A stretch of DNA of 64,000 bases from Steinernema hermaphroditum (GCA_030435675.1 CM059624.1:12424769-12488768); one strand, 5' to 3'; shown: positions 22,286 through 34,190, counted from the stretch's first letter. The notes: generated by a model not told the origin, from the letters alone. Program-made: numbers and translations.

Positions 22286-24472
22286 TTAATGTGGATTTGA
22301 TGGTAAGTTATGATTAACAGGTACGGTGGCAGGCTGCGGAGAAGCCCTCTGGAGAACAAGAGTAGGTTGGCAGGGTCCTCTGTGATTGAGTGGGATGGCT
22401 TCAGAGATTTGTGGCTCATCGTCAGAGGAATACTGGCCCAGGATACGGCAATTGTAGACGAGGGTTGTTACGAGAGCCATGATTATGGCTGCCAAAGCCA
22501 AGAAGAACCACTTGAAGAGGTACTCGTACGCATCGTACCCAATGTCATGTTCAAGACTTCTGATTTCCAGGCCGATGTCGCTGACTCTCTTCTCCATTTC
22601 CATCAAAGAAGCGTCCACTTCTCCCTTCCACACCTCGGCCTTCTGCTTCGCGTGTTTCAAAAAATTGATCGCCTCTTCCACCTTCTCGATGGCACCCATT
22701 TCGCCGTCGATCTTATCCACGTATTCTTTGACGTTGCAACGATCCGTTGCACAGCGACATACCCGCCTGATTTTAGTAGGAACGGCGAAATTTTCACTGA
22801 AAACAGGGCGTACATTAAACATGGAAAAATTCTTTATAACGCTGGGTTTTCAAATTCAAGAATAACCTTAAGCACATGCGCCAGTTAAGGATAGTTGAAA
22901 TGGATTCAAAGTTGCTACTGTTTAATGGGTGAATGTAGCGAAAAATGGAAAGAAAATGTTAATTATCTTGTATTAGAATTCGAACCAACCATCTAGAGTT
23001 TATCAACACCGTATCCTAAGAAATTAGCAGAACTGGCAAGGTGTCAGAAGCACCAGAAGAATTACTCAGTGAAACGTTTTTTTCAACATATTTTCTGCTG
23101 ATAACCAATGTTAATGTCTTTCATTTGTGCCCCCAGCGATCGGTCGGGTCGTCCACTCGCTCTCTCTCTGAGGCTGTCTGAGCCGAATGAGTTGAGTGAG
23201 CGGTCGTTCTCGGCCGTCGTTGTTGGCGCAATGATCGCCCCGGCTCCCAGAAGGCCTGGAACACCAGGGAGCCGTAGTTCCACCGTCTCGCCAAAAAGCC
23301 TGTCACGACCGCCCGACTCTACCCGCGCCGCCAGAGAAGCCGAAGAAGCGTTGCAACTCCGAAGTCCGCGCGGCCAGCCGAACCGAAGATGACTCTCCGC
23401 TCCGTTGGCTCTGCTCCACCGCTATTCCACTTCCGGAATCAGCTCTTCACGACTTCGATACCCGCGCAAACTAATGGGAACGCTGCATTCTATTCGGATT
23501 CGTCTGCTCCACCGAAATCAGAAAAAATCAGCGACCACGGTCTGACTCTGTTCTTCTTTGTGCATATATGAGACGTCCTGCACGGCGTAAGCCGTTGATT
23601 CGGGAAGATAAATCGTGTAAATCGTGTAACCAATGTTAGACTCATTTGACACAGAACTCTCTTGTACACAACTTGATCAACCGGATTTTTAATTTTTTAC
23701 CGCAAAAGATCGCCAAAAACTGAGCAGAATGCATTGCTGTTTTTCTAGCATTGCTTTTGAGAAATTCGTAGAAATTGAACTAAATGTGTCCTTATAAGTT
23801 TATCCTTGTTTTCAATGGAGGTAGAATTATGGAAAGCGCTACTTCACCTAAGTTAGAATTCGAACCAGCTACATTGAGCAGAGCTTGACTGAAGATAGAC
23901 CTGAAATGCTGCAGGGTAAAACTGCAGGGATTCTGGTGACATGGGGACCAATGAGTTCTGACCAAGGAAAAACTTTTAATTTGATTGAGTGAGCTTTGAC
24001 AGATAATTGAAAACGATTTGTACTTAGAAAAATTGCTTCCGGGAAAACGCTTGGCAAAAATGGCTCGACCATTCCTTGCAGTAGCCAGATTGGTTACCAA
24101 AAATGCCTAATTTATCTGTAGTCCCTCAGTGGTTCAAATAAATAAGCCTGTGCTGGCCATGGATCATTGCTCAATATCAGGTGGTATACACATAAAATAG
24201 TACCTTATATAATGTGATTCAAAGCACCCTTCCTCTTCGAGTTCATCATAGGCACAATTCAGAAGAAGCGGTTGAAGACTTTGGTGGCCAAGTTCAGCCT
24301 CTTCTAAAATTACAAATCACGTGTCCTGTATCCTATTCATGCACCCACCAATTATGCAATACGTTCCATGGCAAGTCTGAGGTTCTCCTTTGGTACAGTT
24401 ATGCACGCAATTACAAACAACGGCCGAAGACAGGTCGATTGAAAAGAGAAGACAAATCAAGGAGAGCAACAT
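22286..24472 (-). CDS. Ly6/ET-module-like single-pass receptor (D), 244 aa, tail lacks PPxY
   Basis: Exons 24472-24349, 24303-24204 and 22796-22286 give 735 bp in frame; intron 2 is 1407 bp. Signal peptide MLLSLICLLFSIDLSSA is followed by CNC, NC, TC, YCII, then NCAYDELEEEGCFES, then CRCATDRCN. The stalk is a long charged heptad-rich helix (KVEEAINFLKHAKQ ... EMEKRVSDIGLEIRSLEHDI), probably a coiled coil, so the protein may dimerise. The membrane helix is WFFLALAAIIMALVTTLVY. The tail ends HNLPSNPH: the family's C-terminal PPYP has apparently become PSNP, so the WW-ligand motif is lost. It is closest to gene E in stalk sequence. The long intron hosts a repeat also found in gene B. Confidence 0.83.
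23130..23255 (+). repeat. Dispersed repeat copy inside intron 2 of gene D
   Basis: ccactcgctctctctctgag, gagttgagtgagcggtcg and ggcgcaatgatcgcccc occur in the same order and spacing as in intron 1 of gene B (16700-16835). Confidence 0.55.
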
Positions 24473-26216
24473 TTTCCAGGACATGCCGAGGGCAAAGAGA
24501 ACGCGGAGGGTCGATATTTAATGGGATAGTCTTCGGCCTGAAAGGCTAATTATGGGTTACGGACTTAGAAATCTGTGGGCACGAAAAGGAGAAGGAGCGA
24601 AAGCGGAAGCGGAGTGCTCTCTGAGTGTTCGATGTTCGTTGAATCGATTGGCCGTGCCGAACGCCGCACTGAGCCCGAGCTGTTCGAGAAACCGTTCATA
24701 AAAAATCGGCGCCGTCACATAGGCCCAGGGCTAAGGCTCCTAGAAATGGATTACTTCCGCAATGATGCGCACAGCCAAGGCGCCTGAAATGAGAACGACT
24801 TCGTAATGTGGGGCTAATTTCATAAGTCGTAATTTAATTTGCGGAGCAAAGTGCAATTCTAAAGATAGCAGAGATTTAACTTCAGCGCATTTGTGTCACC
24901 ATTAAAAACAAATCTTTTATTTCGTTGAATTAATAACAAATGTGAACAGTGTGATGTCGCTCTCAAAAATTTTTGAAAATAAATTTGTAGAGAACTAAAT
25001 AAAATTAAAAGATGTTTTTTTTTTGTTCTGAGATGTTCCGCTTTCACAAATCCTATGAAGTCTGAAGTTAGCAGAGAAGATATCAAAGAAAGCCACTGGC
25101 GACCCCTGAGCGTTCTTATGCTGTCTTACATGTCTCGGCGTCTAGAAGCTCCTACTCCAATGAGAACTTTGACACCTGAAATCAGTGTTCCTAACGAGTG
25201 CGAACTTGAACTGAGTCTTTTGCCCATCCCGTATCGTCCAGGTTTTGCTTTTTAGACTTCATGGTCATCATCGTACTAGGTAGGTTCTGTTTTATCGTCG
25301 CCGAGCGCGATTTGACTACGGACGAACGCACGAAGGAAGGAAATTTGAAAGGACGATCGCGTCGAGACCAAGCGACCTATTGATACTCAGCGCGTCCGTT
25401 GTTTGATAACCTGTTTTTAACCGATTTTGTTCTTTGTGACGAGTTTAATTTGTGTTATAAACTAACGCCCGTTATTCTCGTACATCAAGTCCCGCGTGGC
25501 AAAGACATCGGCGAGCCTCCACTTTGTTTCTGTATGTTTTTTGTATGTTTCTCATATGATTGTCAACCCAACGGTCACTAGCTTGGGAATGAGCTCACCA
25601 ACGGTGTAATTAGCAAAGTAATTACGAATTAGTTGCCACAACAAAGTGGTTCTGAAATAGGCGCATGCTACCAAACAAAAAAGCTAAATGGATATCAGAA
25701 CCAATTTTTGCTGATGACACTTGTACAAGTCAACCCATTTCCTGCCCGACATTCTCCCCCTTTTGGTCCTTTGTGATCGAATTCGTCTCGCTTTCCCCTC
25801 AACCAACACGCCGCCTTCCTTCAACGCCTACTTAAAGAGAGCTCTGTTGTATGTTTCTCATATGATTCGAAGTCTCTCGAATAGAGTTTGCGTGAATAAC
25901 TGTGCGGCTCTCTCTCTCTCATCCACATCAGCCAAAGTTCGTTGCTGTGGATGAGCCAGCTCATCTCATGCACCTCGTCTCAAAATAGAGAGCTTGCACT
26001 TTACCGACTAGTTTTCGTAGAAGATGGCACGTGCGAGAAGACGATTCGGCATCCTCGACATTCAAACACCGTAAACTTTTATTTTTGAAAAATACGCCAA
26101 AAAACACTTTAATCCACAAGATCCACAAAGTTATATTCATGATCTCATTCAATTTTTGCTCCTTCCTAACTCGGTAGGTGTCTGGTACCCGGTGACACAA
26201 TCCAACATCTAATCTT
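24473..26216. other. Intergenic, no supported gene
   Basis: Both strands show only short frames without splice or domain support. Confidence 0.5.
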
Positions 26217-27876
26217 CTAATGTATCATTCCAGGATAAGGAGGCAGGCCGTCTTGACCTGAAGGAGCAACAGGCGGTTGTGTTGGGGAATTCTGAACTAC
26301 AATAGCTGGTTGGTAGGAAGAAGATCTGGGGTTCAGAGGACTGCTTTCCGATGGGGAGGATTTGGTCTTCGATGCGTGATATGCGATTCGCCAATGGAAA
26401 ATAAGAGAAATCACAAGGAGTACGATAGAACAGGGAATTGCCACGAAGATCAAAGAGAAGCTTATTTCTTGTGAGGCAAGGATATTCCTCAGAATGACCA
26501 CGTCCTGTGTAAGCCCGTTGTCCATATCCTCAAGATGCGCCAGCTCCTCCACAATCCTCGATTTGAAGGAAGCCACTTTTTCTTCCTCCTCTTTCAGCTG
26601 GTCAATCTGCTCCGTCACCTTTCTGATGGCGGTCATGTTCGCCTCGTACTGCTCCACGAGCTGTTTGGTGTTGCAGAAGGCGGTCTTGCAGCGACAAATT
26701 CGTGATATTCTTTCATTGAGAAATTTCATTATGTTTCTGAAAGCAATGAAAACTTATAATTGGAGTGAAACCAGCCCTTTCAAAGACTGTGTGACAGTAG
26801 ACCATAGTGAGATAATAGATACCTGGAACATTAGAACCCACTGGTAAGAGATCTGAAAAGGAGGTGTTCAGTGTTTAAGATCGAACGGCCACTTGGAAAA
26901 AGAATAACAAATATCGTTTGTATTTGGAAACCTGCTCTGGAAGGTGGTCACCACGATATGTGCTCGGAATTCGTTTTCATAACAGAAACCCCCTCTAAAT
27001 TGCTGCTCATTTTCAGCCGGGATTAGGGAGTAGGACGCCTCCAGCTCTATCTGATAACTATTTGCTGTCGGACACATCAACAACAGTGTCCCCAGAAAGC
27101 GCTCTGAGTATAGTTAAAAGGTGAATACCTCCAGTGAAATATGTGTATTTGTGGCAATAACCATTCATTTAAAAACCGACATTTTGACCTGACCAACCCA
27201 GTAAACTGTTTTGCGAATTTTTGGCAAATTTCTGCGTGACCATAAACGATGCACAGAAGTGAGTGCTTGCGAAATCCAAGGCGCAATCGATTGTCCGTAG
27301 CAACTACTATGCCTATCCCTGTTGACCACATGCCCCTGTTGTCTTAGATTTGGTTGGGGTTTAGATCTTTTCTCCTTCGGTTGCGTTACGTTCGCGCCTC
27401 ATTACGTTTAAAGCTGCTCTCTTTTAGTTATTTTTGACACTGAATAAGAGCTCCGTTTGATGTCGCCAACAACCCCTGCAGACTGAGTCAGCATTTAGCT
27501 CGATTTAGAAACTATGGCTTAGCTAGCTCAGTACGTGTAAATTCAACTTACTTTGTATAGGACACCTCCGAGCAGCCTTCGTCCTCTTCTTTCAGGTCAT
27601 CGTGTCCACAACTGGTGAGAGGTATTCCCATGCTCGCGCTGTACATTCTGTCGCTCTCATCTCTGTGCTCTTGAGAACAGGCGATATACGTCAGTCTCCT
27701 TTTGAAGACTTACCGTAAATACAGTAATTCCCTTCACATAAGTAGAATTTGCCTTTTTCCCGCGAACATCCTTCGAAGATTATAGATCCAGTATAGCAGT
27801 GGCATTCAATGGATTCGGCTATGGAGCAGAAAGAGAATAACAGAATTATAGAGAAGAACCATTTATCAAAGCACAT
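26217..27876 (-). CDS. Ly6/ET-module-like single-pass receptor with PPxY tail (E), 266 aa
   Basis: Exons 27876-27714, 27669-27552 and 26736-26217 give 801 bp in frame with the family intron phases 1 and 2. After the signal peptide (MCFDKWFFSIILLFSFCSIA) come CHC, GC, LC, NYCIY, then SCGHDDLKEEDEGCSEV, then CRCKTAFCNT. The stalk is a coiled-coil-like helix (IRKVTEQIDQLKEEEEKV ...) homologous to that of gene D. Membrane helix: ISFSLIFVAIPCSIVLLVIS. The Ser/Pro-rich tail ends GLPPYPGMIH, a PPxY motif. The exon 2 acceptor (ctcaag) is non-canonical in strength, but it is the only one that keeps the frame; the long intron 2 is 815 bp. Confidence 0.8.
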
Positions 27877-28813
27877 TTTAAGGATAGCAAGAGTAAATGG
27901 TTTCGTGATAAAATCGTTACTCTTTGGAGTTTTTGGAGGGTAAAATTTTAATCTCCTTTTGAATATGCAAAGAACACGCCGATGAGAACGGGGTGTTCCA
28001 GCGGTATCGATTGCTCGGAGGCGAAGCAGTGGTCGCGACGGAGGCTTTTCATGAATTGGTTTAGCGGCGTTGCAAAAAACTGGCGCTGGCGGCTGAGGAA
28101 AACTGCTTCCTCTTTCGTTGGGCCTAGACTGATGGGGGCGTTTCTCTGGGTACACTTTGTTCGTAAAGAACAAAAGAAATTAACCCAAAGAAATTCTTGG
28201 CCAAAGAAATAAAGAACATGTCTAGTGTTTATTGAAGATATGCGAAGATATTTGGCAGATATATCATCAAAATCATTAAATTATACAAACATAAATCGAA
28301 AAAAATCGAATGATTCAATAACAAAGCATGGAGTGGATTTTTTTACACGATTTATCTTCCCGAATCAACGGCTTGGAGTGGAGACCTTCGCTAATTATCC
28401 AGTGTTGAATTCAAGAAGATACAATGTTGTGTATACCGGTTCTTGACAGCATTGACTTTTAACCGTTACTTTCTTTATAATTCACTCCTTCACAGTATTC
28501 GTAAAAAGTACAGTGTACCTGGTGGTTTTGAGTAAAAGATAAAACAGCCCAACGCTGACTTTTAACCTTTGAGCTGTTCTGATTCTCCGATGGTTCCGAA
28601 GTGTCCTTTGGTTACATTTTGACCTCAATTGCTCCCGCCTCCCCGAAGGATCTTCGAAAGTTGGCGAACTCTCACGATAATCCCGATCGGAAACTTGTTT
28701 GTCACGTCGATGAGCAGAAAAATGACCTTTGTTCACTTCCCGATTCGTCACTTTACACATGTTCCTTCGCCTACTTAAACCGACCGTCGCCTTCCACATC
28801 TCCATCTGCAGCA
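27877..28813. other. Intergenic, no supported gene
   Basis: Short frames only. This interval separates gene E from the divergently oriented I29 inhibitor gene and presumably holds both promoters. Confidence 0.45.
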
Positions 28814-29152
28814 ATGTTCAAGTACGCCGTCCTTATTCTTCTTCTCCTCCCTCTTCTGACTCTCTCCGTTCCTGCGCCCAGCGAGGTACTCTAGAGACTA
28901 CGGTAGCCTTCTTAAAACGGTGTTTAGGAAGCGAAAGCCTTCGAGAAGTTCAAGAAGGACTTGGACCGCCACTACGCGACTCCGGAGGAGGAGGCGAAGC
29001 GCTTCGAGATCTTCAAGAAGAACCTCGAAGAGATCAAGCGCCTCAACGAGGAACACAAGGGCCTCACCACCTTCGCAGTCAATCAATTCTCTGATTGGAC
29101 CAAGGAGGAGTTCGGCAAGATGAATGGCGCTCTTCCGAATCCCGAGGGATGA
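28814..29152 (+). CDS. Stand-alone cathepsin propeptide inhibitor (I29), secreted, 98 aa
   Basis: Exons 28814-28885 and 28928-29152 join in phase 0 across a 42-bp intron. Exon 1 is a signal peptide (MFKYAVLILLLLPLLTLSVP). Exon 2 is a textbook I29 propeptide: FEKFKKDLDRHYATPEEEAK then RFEIFKKNLEEIKRLNEEH (the ERFNIN-type helix), then FAVNQFSDWTKEEF (the GNFD-equivalent segment and W-T-x-E-E). The frame stops right after the propeptide (GALPNPEG), with no papain catalytic domain downstream. Family knowledge: free I29 domains inhibit cathepsin L-like proteases in trans. Here it would be exported, against self or foreign cysteine proteases. A truncated protease gene is the alternative, but the clean two-exon structure argues against it. 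Confidence 0.88.
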
Positions 29153-32085
29153 TCTGTCTTTTAAACTCCTCTAAAGCCATGTTATGTTTTACAGTTTTTT
29201 TACTATTGGATAAAGAAAGTTCGGGACCTACAGTAGCCAAATTACATTGCGCCAAAGTAGGCGAAATCCGAGTAAATGTGTGAATCTCATGTGTGCCTGG
29301 ACCTTATTTGTGGTCATGTGTGGTGCTTAGGTTCTCCCGCTCTGAAATAATCGCTGTGATTTTTCTGCGGATCACTTTCCATTTTTGCAGGACCAGGATC
29401 CGAAGTTTAATCGCCTTATTTAATCAATTACGTTTCCATCATCAACCTGTTTACTTTGCACGCCGTCAATTTATTTCTCAGAAAGCTCTCCAGCAATTGA
29501 TGTCTAATATGCCTTCTATTTGCATCGGATAATCGGTGTATCCTCCATTAAATTAATTGGGACAGTAGCTATGTGGTGGAACATTTGGTACCGAAAAGGG
29601 TGATGTCGATAGTCAACAAATGCTATCTGTTTCATGCTTCAGGCGTCACCGTCGGTAAAGTAACTACGAACGGTGACCATTGCGCTTAAGTTCAGTTACA
29701 GTTAAACCGTGTTAGAGGATCAACTATTCGCCCGGAGTTCGCTAATGGTGACTTTTCTTTTGGTGCTATGATTTTTATAGGGCCGAGAGTTTATTGTCCT
29801 CAAAATGCACACAACCGGCATTTGTTTTGCAACGTGGCGCATTTTTGCCTTGTTTACAGACCTTGTTGTATTCTCAAAGTGGAGGTTAACTAGAGATGCT
29901 TAACCTGAACTATTGCAACTAGTTTCTGGACATTTCTAAAAGGTAAACTCGTAATCTTTTCCATTGTCAAGAATCCTGAAGTTCATTATTGGTGCAACTT
30001 GTTAAACATCCCTTCTATGGGACTGCTGGTAGCTCTTCTCGGGTACCGTCTCCGGCCGAAGGCAGAAGAAGATAAACGTCAACGGTGTGATTTTGTCTTT
30101 CTCTTGCATATATATAAGACATCCTACTTCTAACTCCACTGATAGATGAGTTGGCGCAAGCCTTCGAAACAAGAAGATAAACTCGTAAACCCTTGCATTG
30201 AAGCAAAGTGTCAAGTTGCAATCTCGTGCCTTGTGATCACATGTGATTAGCGAACCTGCGTCAGAGTTTGTCCATGGTGACGTTCTTAGGAACAAGCAAT
30301 TCATCACTGACTTTTTCACAAGAGCCAAAAATAACTACCAGCTACAAAATGGTTCCACACCATAACCCTTTTTGTCTGGCTGGTCCTCAAAAGACGACAA
30401 CGGTCGTTTTCCAGACCTTCTACAGAACGATTCCTCATCTAGCGCATGTTGTTGCGTTTTCCGACTCCAAAGAACGTTTCCTCTCATCGCCGACTAATAG
30501 CTAAGGCTTCTCGCGGCGACCGATACATAATTAACGGCTCTGTTTCAAAAAAACGCTCCCACTCTTGAGGGGGAAGGGCGGATGGCCTCCGTCTCGAGTG
30601 CGATATCGATCGCCTCACGAACACTAGCCTGCTGGAGGCGCTTTGTGCAATTCGTTGTCGCCTCTAATTTAGTTCCTGCTTTGAGTCTTCGTTGTCCGAT
30701 TTGTTTTGTTTTTGCACGAACACGCTAAGAAGGTCTTGTCTGTTTATTCTCAGCTCGGTGTCTTTCATTTTTCCACTTACTCATGTAATGCTGATAGCGC
30801 ATTCAAATAAAAATGTCAACTAGGAAATGTCGTTTGACCAAAGACTATTTCGAAAGAGCTGCGCGATTGTCCTAACTATGTCTATATTTAGCTGAAGAGG
30901 ACGTGGATTAGTGGAAGTGATGAAATCTATGTCCAATCAACGCCAGTGTCTTCATATGTCTGTAGCTATTGAGAAATTTATCTGAAAAGGTATAATAAAA
31001 GGGGTCAAGGATCCAAAAATTTTTGCTTTAATGATCGGAAGAGAGTAATGCAAGAAGCATTTTGGAGATGAGGAAACTTAATCCTGACTGAAGTTAAATG
31101 TCGCCTAAAAATAGCCAAAAATAAGAACTCCCATGCACATGTTATTATCGCCTCTCTTGTTTTAAAGACGTCGGGCACAAACCTTTTAAAACAAGAAATT
31201 AACTCAAAAACCCGTTTCAGATGGAATGAACTTTTATTAGTGTTATTTACGGTCTGCGTTCCATGTATCATTCTCCCCGACATGTTCGCCTGTAATCGCT
31301 TCTTCCATCTCCATTTCATTTCGTAAAAAAAAGAAGACAAGTAAACAAAGTCAGATCTTCCATTGCCTCAGACGTTATATCAGTGGATGGATGAAACGAA
31401 TGTTGACGAAACTAGATGAACGTGTTCTCTGGACAAATTTCGATTTGTTCTCAACCGCAGGTCTTCCATTTGTGTCGGTGACGATTTATGTGGATGGTGA
31501 TCGGGCAGGTTATTCTTTATCTTAGAAATACATTGAGTGAGCAGCCAGCTTAGATACCGTATGCAAGATCGTCTGGAATAAGTTAAATTTTTGGAGGTTG
31601 GGTAGAATACTCTTGTTGCTTCATACTTACTATTTTTAGCAACATCAATGCTGTAATCGTATCTCTTTATAACACCGAACGTGTGTCCGATATTCGCAGT
31701 AACTGACTATATGTATCAATGAAAACCTTATATTTTTGCATGGTCACCCACAGTTCTTTATCGATCGTTCAAGCTGCATTTCCTGCTTTCGTATTTATCA
31801 TTCTATCATTATATATCAAAATGATCAAGCCATCATATTCCCTTTACCCTTTTAGATTACCATTGAGTTGATAAATCGTGTCAGCAACTTTCACTGAAGA
31901 TGGCCTTTTGTTGAATATCACCTTAGCTTACTTTACATCTCACACGCTGTCCGCTGTGCACAGCTGCAACGTACGCACTTTTTGAACCTTCTTTAATTAC
32001 GCGTCCGTTCTTGCTTGTTTCTCCAAACCGACATGTAGATAGCGTCTTCAAGTAACTGCCTCATCACCACTTTTCAGATTCCAAA
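29153..32085. other. Long intergenic stretch, no supported gene
   Basis: Both strands were scanned. Frames are short, and none has a domain, signal peptide plus donor, or consistent splice chain. Confidence 0.5.
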
Positions 32086-32664
32086 ATGCATATCCATTGG
32101 CTTCCCGTTCTACTGCTTCTTCTCGCTCTCTTCGCAACTTCCACGCTCGCAAAACTGCAAGACATAAACGTCCTAAACAAGCAACTCGACGCACTGAAAG
32201 CGAACGCCGAGGCTCCCGAAGAGAAAGCCCTTCGCGAGAAGATCGACGCCACCATCGCCCGCATCGGGAGCCAGCAAAGTGAGGGGAGAGCCAAAGTGCG
32301 TCTTCTCCAGAGGGACATCAAGGCCAACAACGAAAGACTGCATTGGATCTTGGCCCTCCTCGTCTTCGTCAACCTCCTTCTTGTCCTAAGCGTAGTCCTG
32401 AGTGGAAGAGCCTTCGGCAAAGTTCGCTCCGGTCTCTCCGTGGACAAAGCCGAGCGCTCCCAGCTGAACCCTCCCAATCGAGCTCCCCTTCCCCAGTCCT
32501 ACCAGAATCGCCCCCAAAGCACTGGCCACACTCCATATCCACCCAGCGTCGCGTCTCCCTTCCCTTCTGCCCCTCCGATGTCCCAGCCACAGACAGCTAC
32601 GGCGCCAGTCCCTCCTTATCGGACTGTCGGCGCTGGACAGCCCTATTCAAATATGATCCCCTAA
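32086..32664 (+). CDS. Ectodomain-less paralogue: coiled-coil/TM/PPxY protein (F), 192 aa
   Basis: A single uninterrupted exon. Signal peptide MHIHWLPVLLLLLALFATST precedes a charged helix (LQDINVLNKQLDALKANAEA ... RLLQRDIKANNE) likely to form a coiled coil, and then the membrane helix LHWILALLVFVNLLLVLSVVL. The tail is Pro-rich with TPYPPS, a SAPP turn and PVPPYRTVG (PPxY), ending SNMIP. The ten-Cys module of its neighbours is absent: no cysteines are seen in the ectodomain. The start of the helix (LHWILALL) is identical to gene A, and the C-terminus resembles gene E (ends -MIP/-MIH). It could pair with full-length members through the stalk. Confidence 0.8.
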   Translation: MHIHWLPVLLLLLALFATSTLAKLQDINVLNKQLDALKANAEAPEEKALREKIDATIARIGSQQSEGRAKVRLLQRDIKANNERLHWILALLVFVNLLLVLSVVLSGRAFGKVRSGLSVDKAERSQLNPPNRAPLPQSYQNRPQSTGHTPYPPSVASPFPSAPPMSQPQTATAPVPPYRTVGAGQPYSNMIP

Positions 32665-33518
32665 GCGCGTTCTGTGATCAAGGCCACGCTTCTTTTTGCT
32701 TTGTTTGTAAAATATGTGCGACGGTTTTCCTTCTTGTTAGGGTCAGAGCTGACTGTGTAGAAATAAACGCTACAGGTGTCACGACAAAGATCATGGAAAA
32801 AAGGACCTTCTCGCCAAGGCGATCGTTCCCACGAGCCTTTGCGACGGCTCCATGCGGTTCCCATCAACAACTTCCGCTCCCAGCGGCGAAACGATGTTTT
32901 AACAAAACATCAAACAGCATAAAAGCGGGACGCCGTTTCTTCACACACAGTTCTTCACATCTGTCGACCGACTCCACTTCTGTCGACTCCAACTCTTCAC
33001 CCCGTCTACATCGTCGCTCCCTTCGACCCCAGAAGGCTCCGACACCTCTTCTGCTTCCATCGTCAAAGAAGAGTCATCTCCTTCCTACTGTTTATTGTAA
33101 TTATTCTATTTAATAATAACATCTGTAAAATCCGCGTGGCACACCTACTACAAAGGTGAAAAGGCGAGCACACAAGGAAGAGAAGACCCTTTCTTTTAGA
33201 CCTTCAGGGACGACAAAGAAACATAGTGTGGCTCGACAAAGGCGATTCTCGCTATCAGGTTGATTTATGAGGTTAAACTCGTAAAAAAAGCCGACAAACC
33301 TGGTCAACTTCAGCACAATAATTAATACGACCTTATTGCCTTTCCACAATCTTCGGCAAACTTCTGCAGGCGATCGACCTACCCATAAAGGCTAGTCTAG
33401 CTGTATTCAGATCCTAAACCACCCTCTTCTCTTGCGTACTTCATTGCAAACGCTGTCAATTACAGAAATTTAGGGGTGAAATTTATTTCTGTCATTTATT
33501 TTTGCCAGTTCTATTGTA
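32665..33518. other. Intergenic, no supported gene
   Basis: A Ser/Pro-rich plus-strand frame continues to 33113, but it overlaps gene F in another frame and has no start of its own, so I treat it as a shadow. Confidence 0.45.
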
Positions 33519-34190
33519 TCAATACCTCGCTTTCACACCGAAACCCAAACTTTTGTTCTCCTTTCCCTCCAAGCCCATGTAGAGAGCAATCCGGCCGAAC
33601 ACTCCCGTCTCCTGCTTCTCGAAGATGCATCTCATCTGCGCGTACATCGGCGCGAACTTTTTCGTCTTGTTCGACTTGTAGAGGTAGTTCTCGGCTGGAA
33701 GGAGGTCCCAGGTGGACAGCGGGGCGCTGAACTGTATTTCGACACCGTTTTGGTGCAACATGTTGCTGTTTTGCCAGTTCTGTACACAGTGACTATAGAG
33801 AATAAGTCATATTCCCTCACCGTCTGAAGGCTTTCCATCAAAACGAATGCCGTGAAAGGTCGAGCAGGTGGGAAATTCACTTTCAACCACAGCTTTGTGT
33901 CGTAGTTGTTCTCCATGAGGTCAAGAACACTCTCCAAAATCAAATCGCTGCATTGAGTCTTGATGAGTTTGGGACTTAGTTTGAGACATTCCACCACAAG
34001 GTTCAGGAACTTTTGGTCTTCGCCGGGAAAATTCAGTTCGATCCTTCGCATGTGAATGGGAAGTTTTCTAGTCATTCGGTTTATGATCTGGAACACCTAA
34101 ATTATACGAATTATCCTCTTTCGTAACGCGACCTATAGTACTGAATGCGTGCATTGGGCAAGAATCTTCCGAAGTGGAGGGTTAGAAGAA
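33519..34190 (-). pseudogene. 5'-truncated F-box-family gene (C-terminal domain only)
   Basis: Exons 34087-33821 and 33779-33519 splice in phase 0. They encode the family block (KLPIHMRRIELNF ... LKLSPKLIKTQCS) and the C-terminal domain beginning NWQNSNMLHQNGVEIQF. These align with IWKDSPQHHENSVHVEF and RWSSADRIHHNYINIIH in the genes at 44496 and 48023. A further upstream exon ending at 34142 (NPPLRKILAQCTHS) fits in phase but meets a TGA upstream. No F-box exon is found in the next kilobase. It is probably a truncated gene. An unrecognised distant first exon is the alternative. Confidence 0.55.

Noticed and set aside
22800..24203. Possible separate gene in the interval 22.8-24.2 kb
   Set aside because: It is the long second intron of receptor gene D: the phases of flanking exons join exactly and the frames inside lack support.
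28170..28215. cccaaagaaattcttgg-like stretch resembling part of a spliced-leader RNA
   Set aside because: Only a short match in a low-complexity A-rich context; no leader sequence, donor or Sm site in the right order.
32343..33113. 256-aa plus-strand frame rich in Ser/Pro/Arg overlapping gene F
   Set aside because: It is a frame-shadow of the Pro-rich tail of gene F extended by chance openness; no signal, domain or splice sites of its own.
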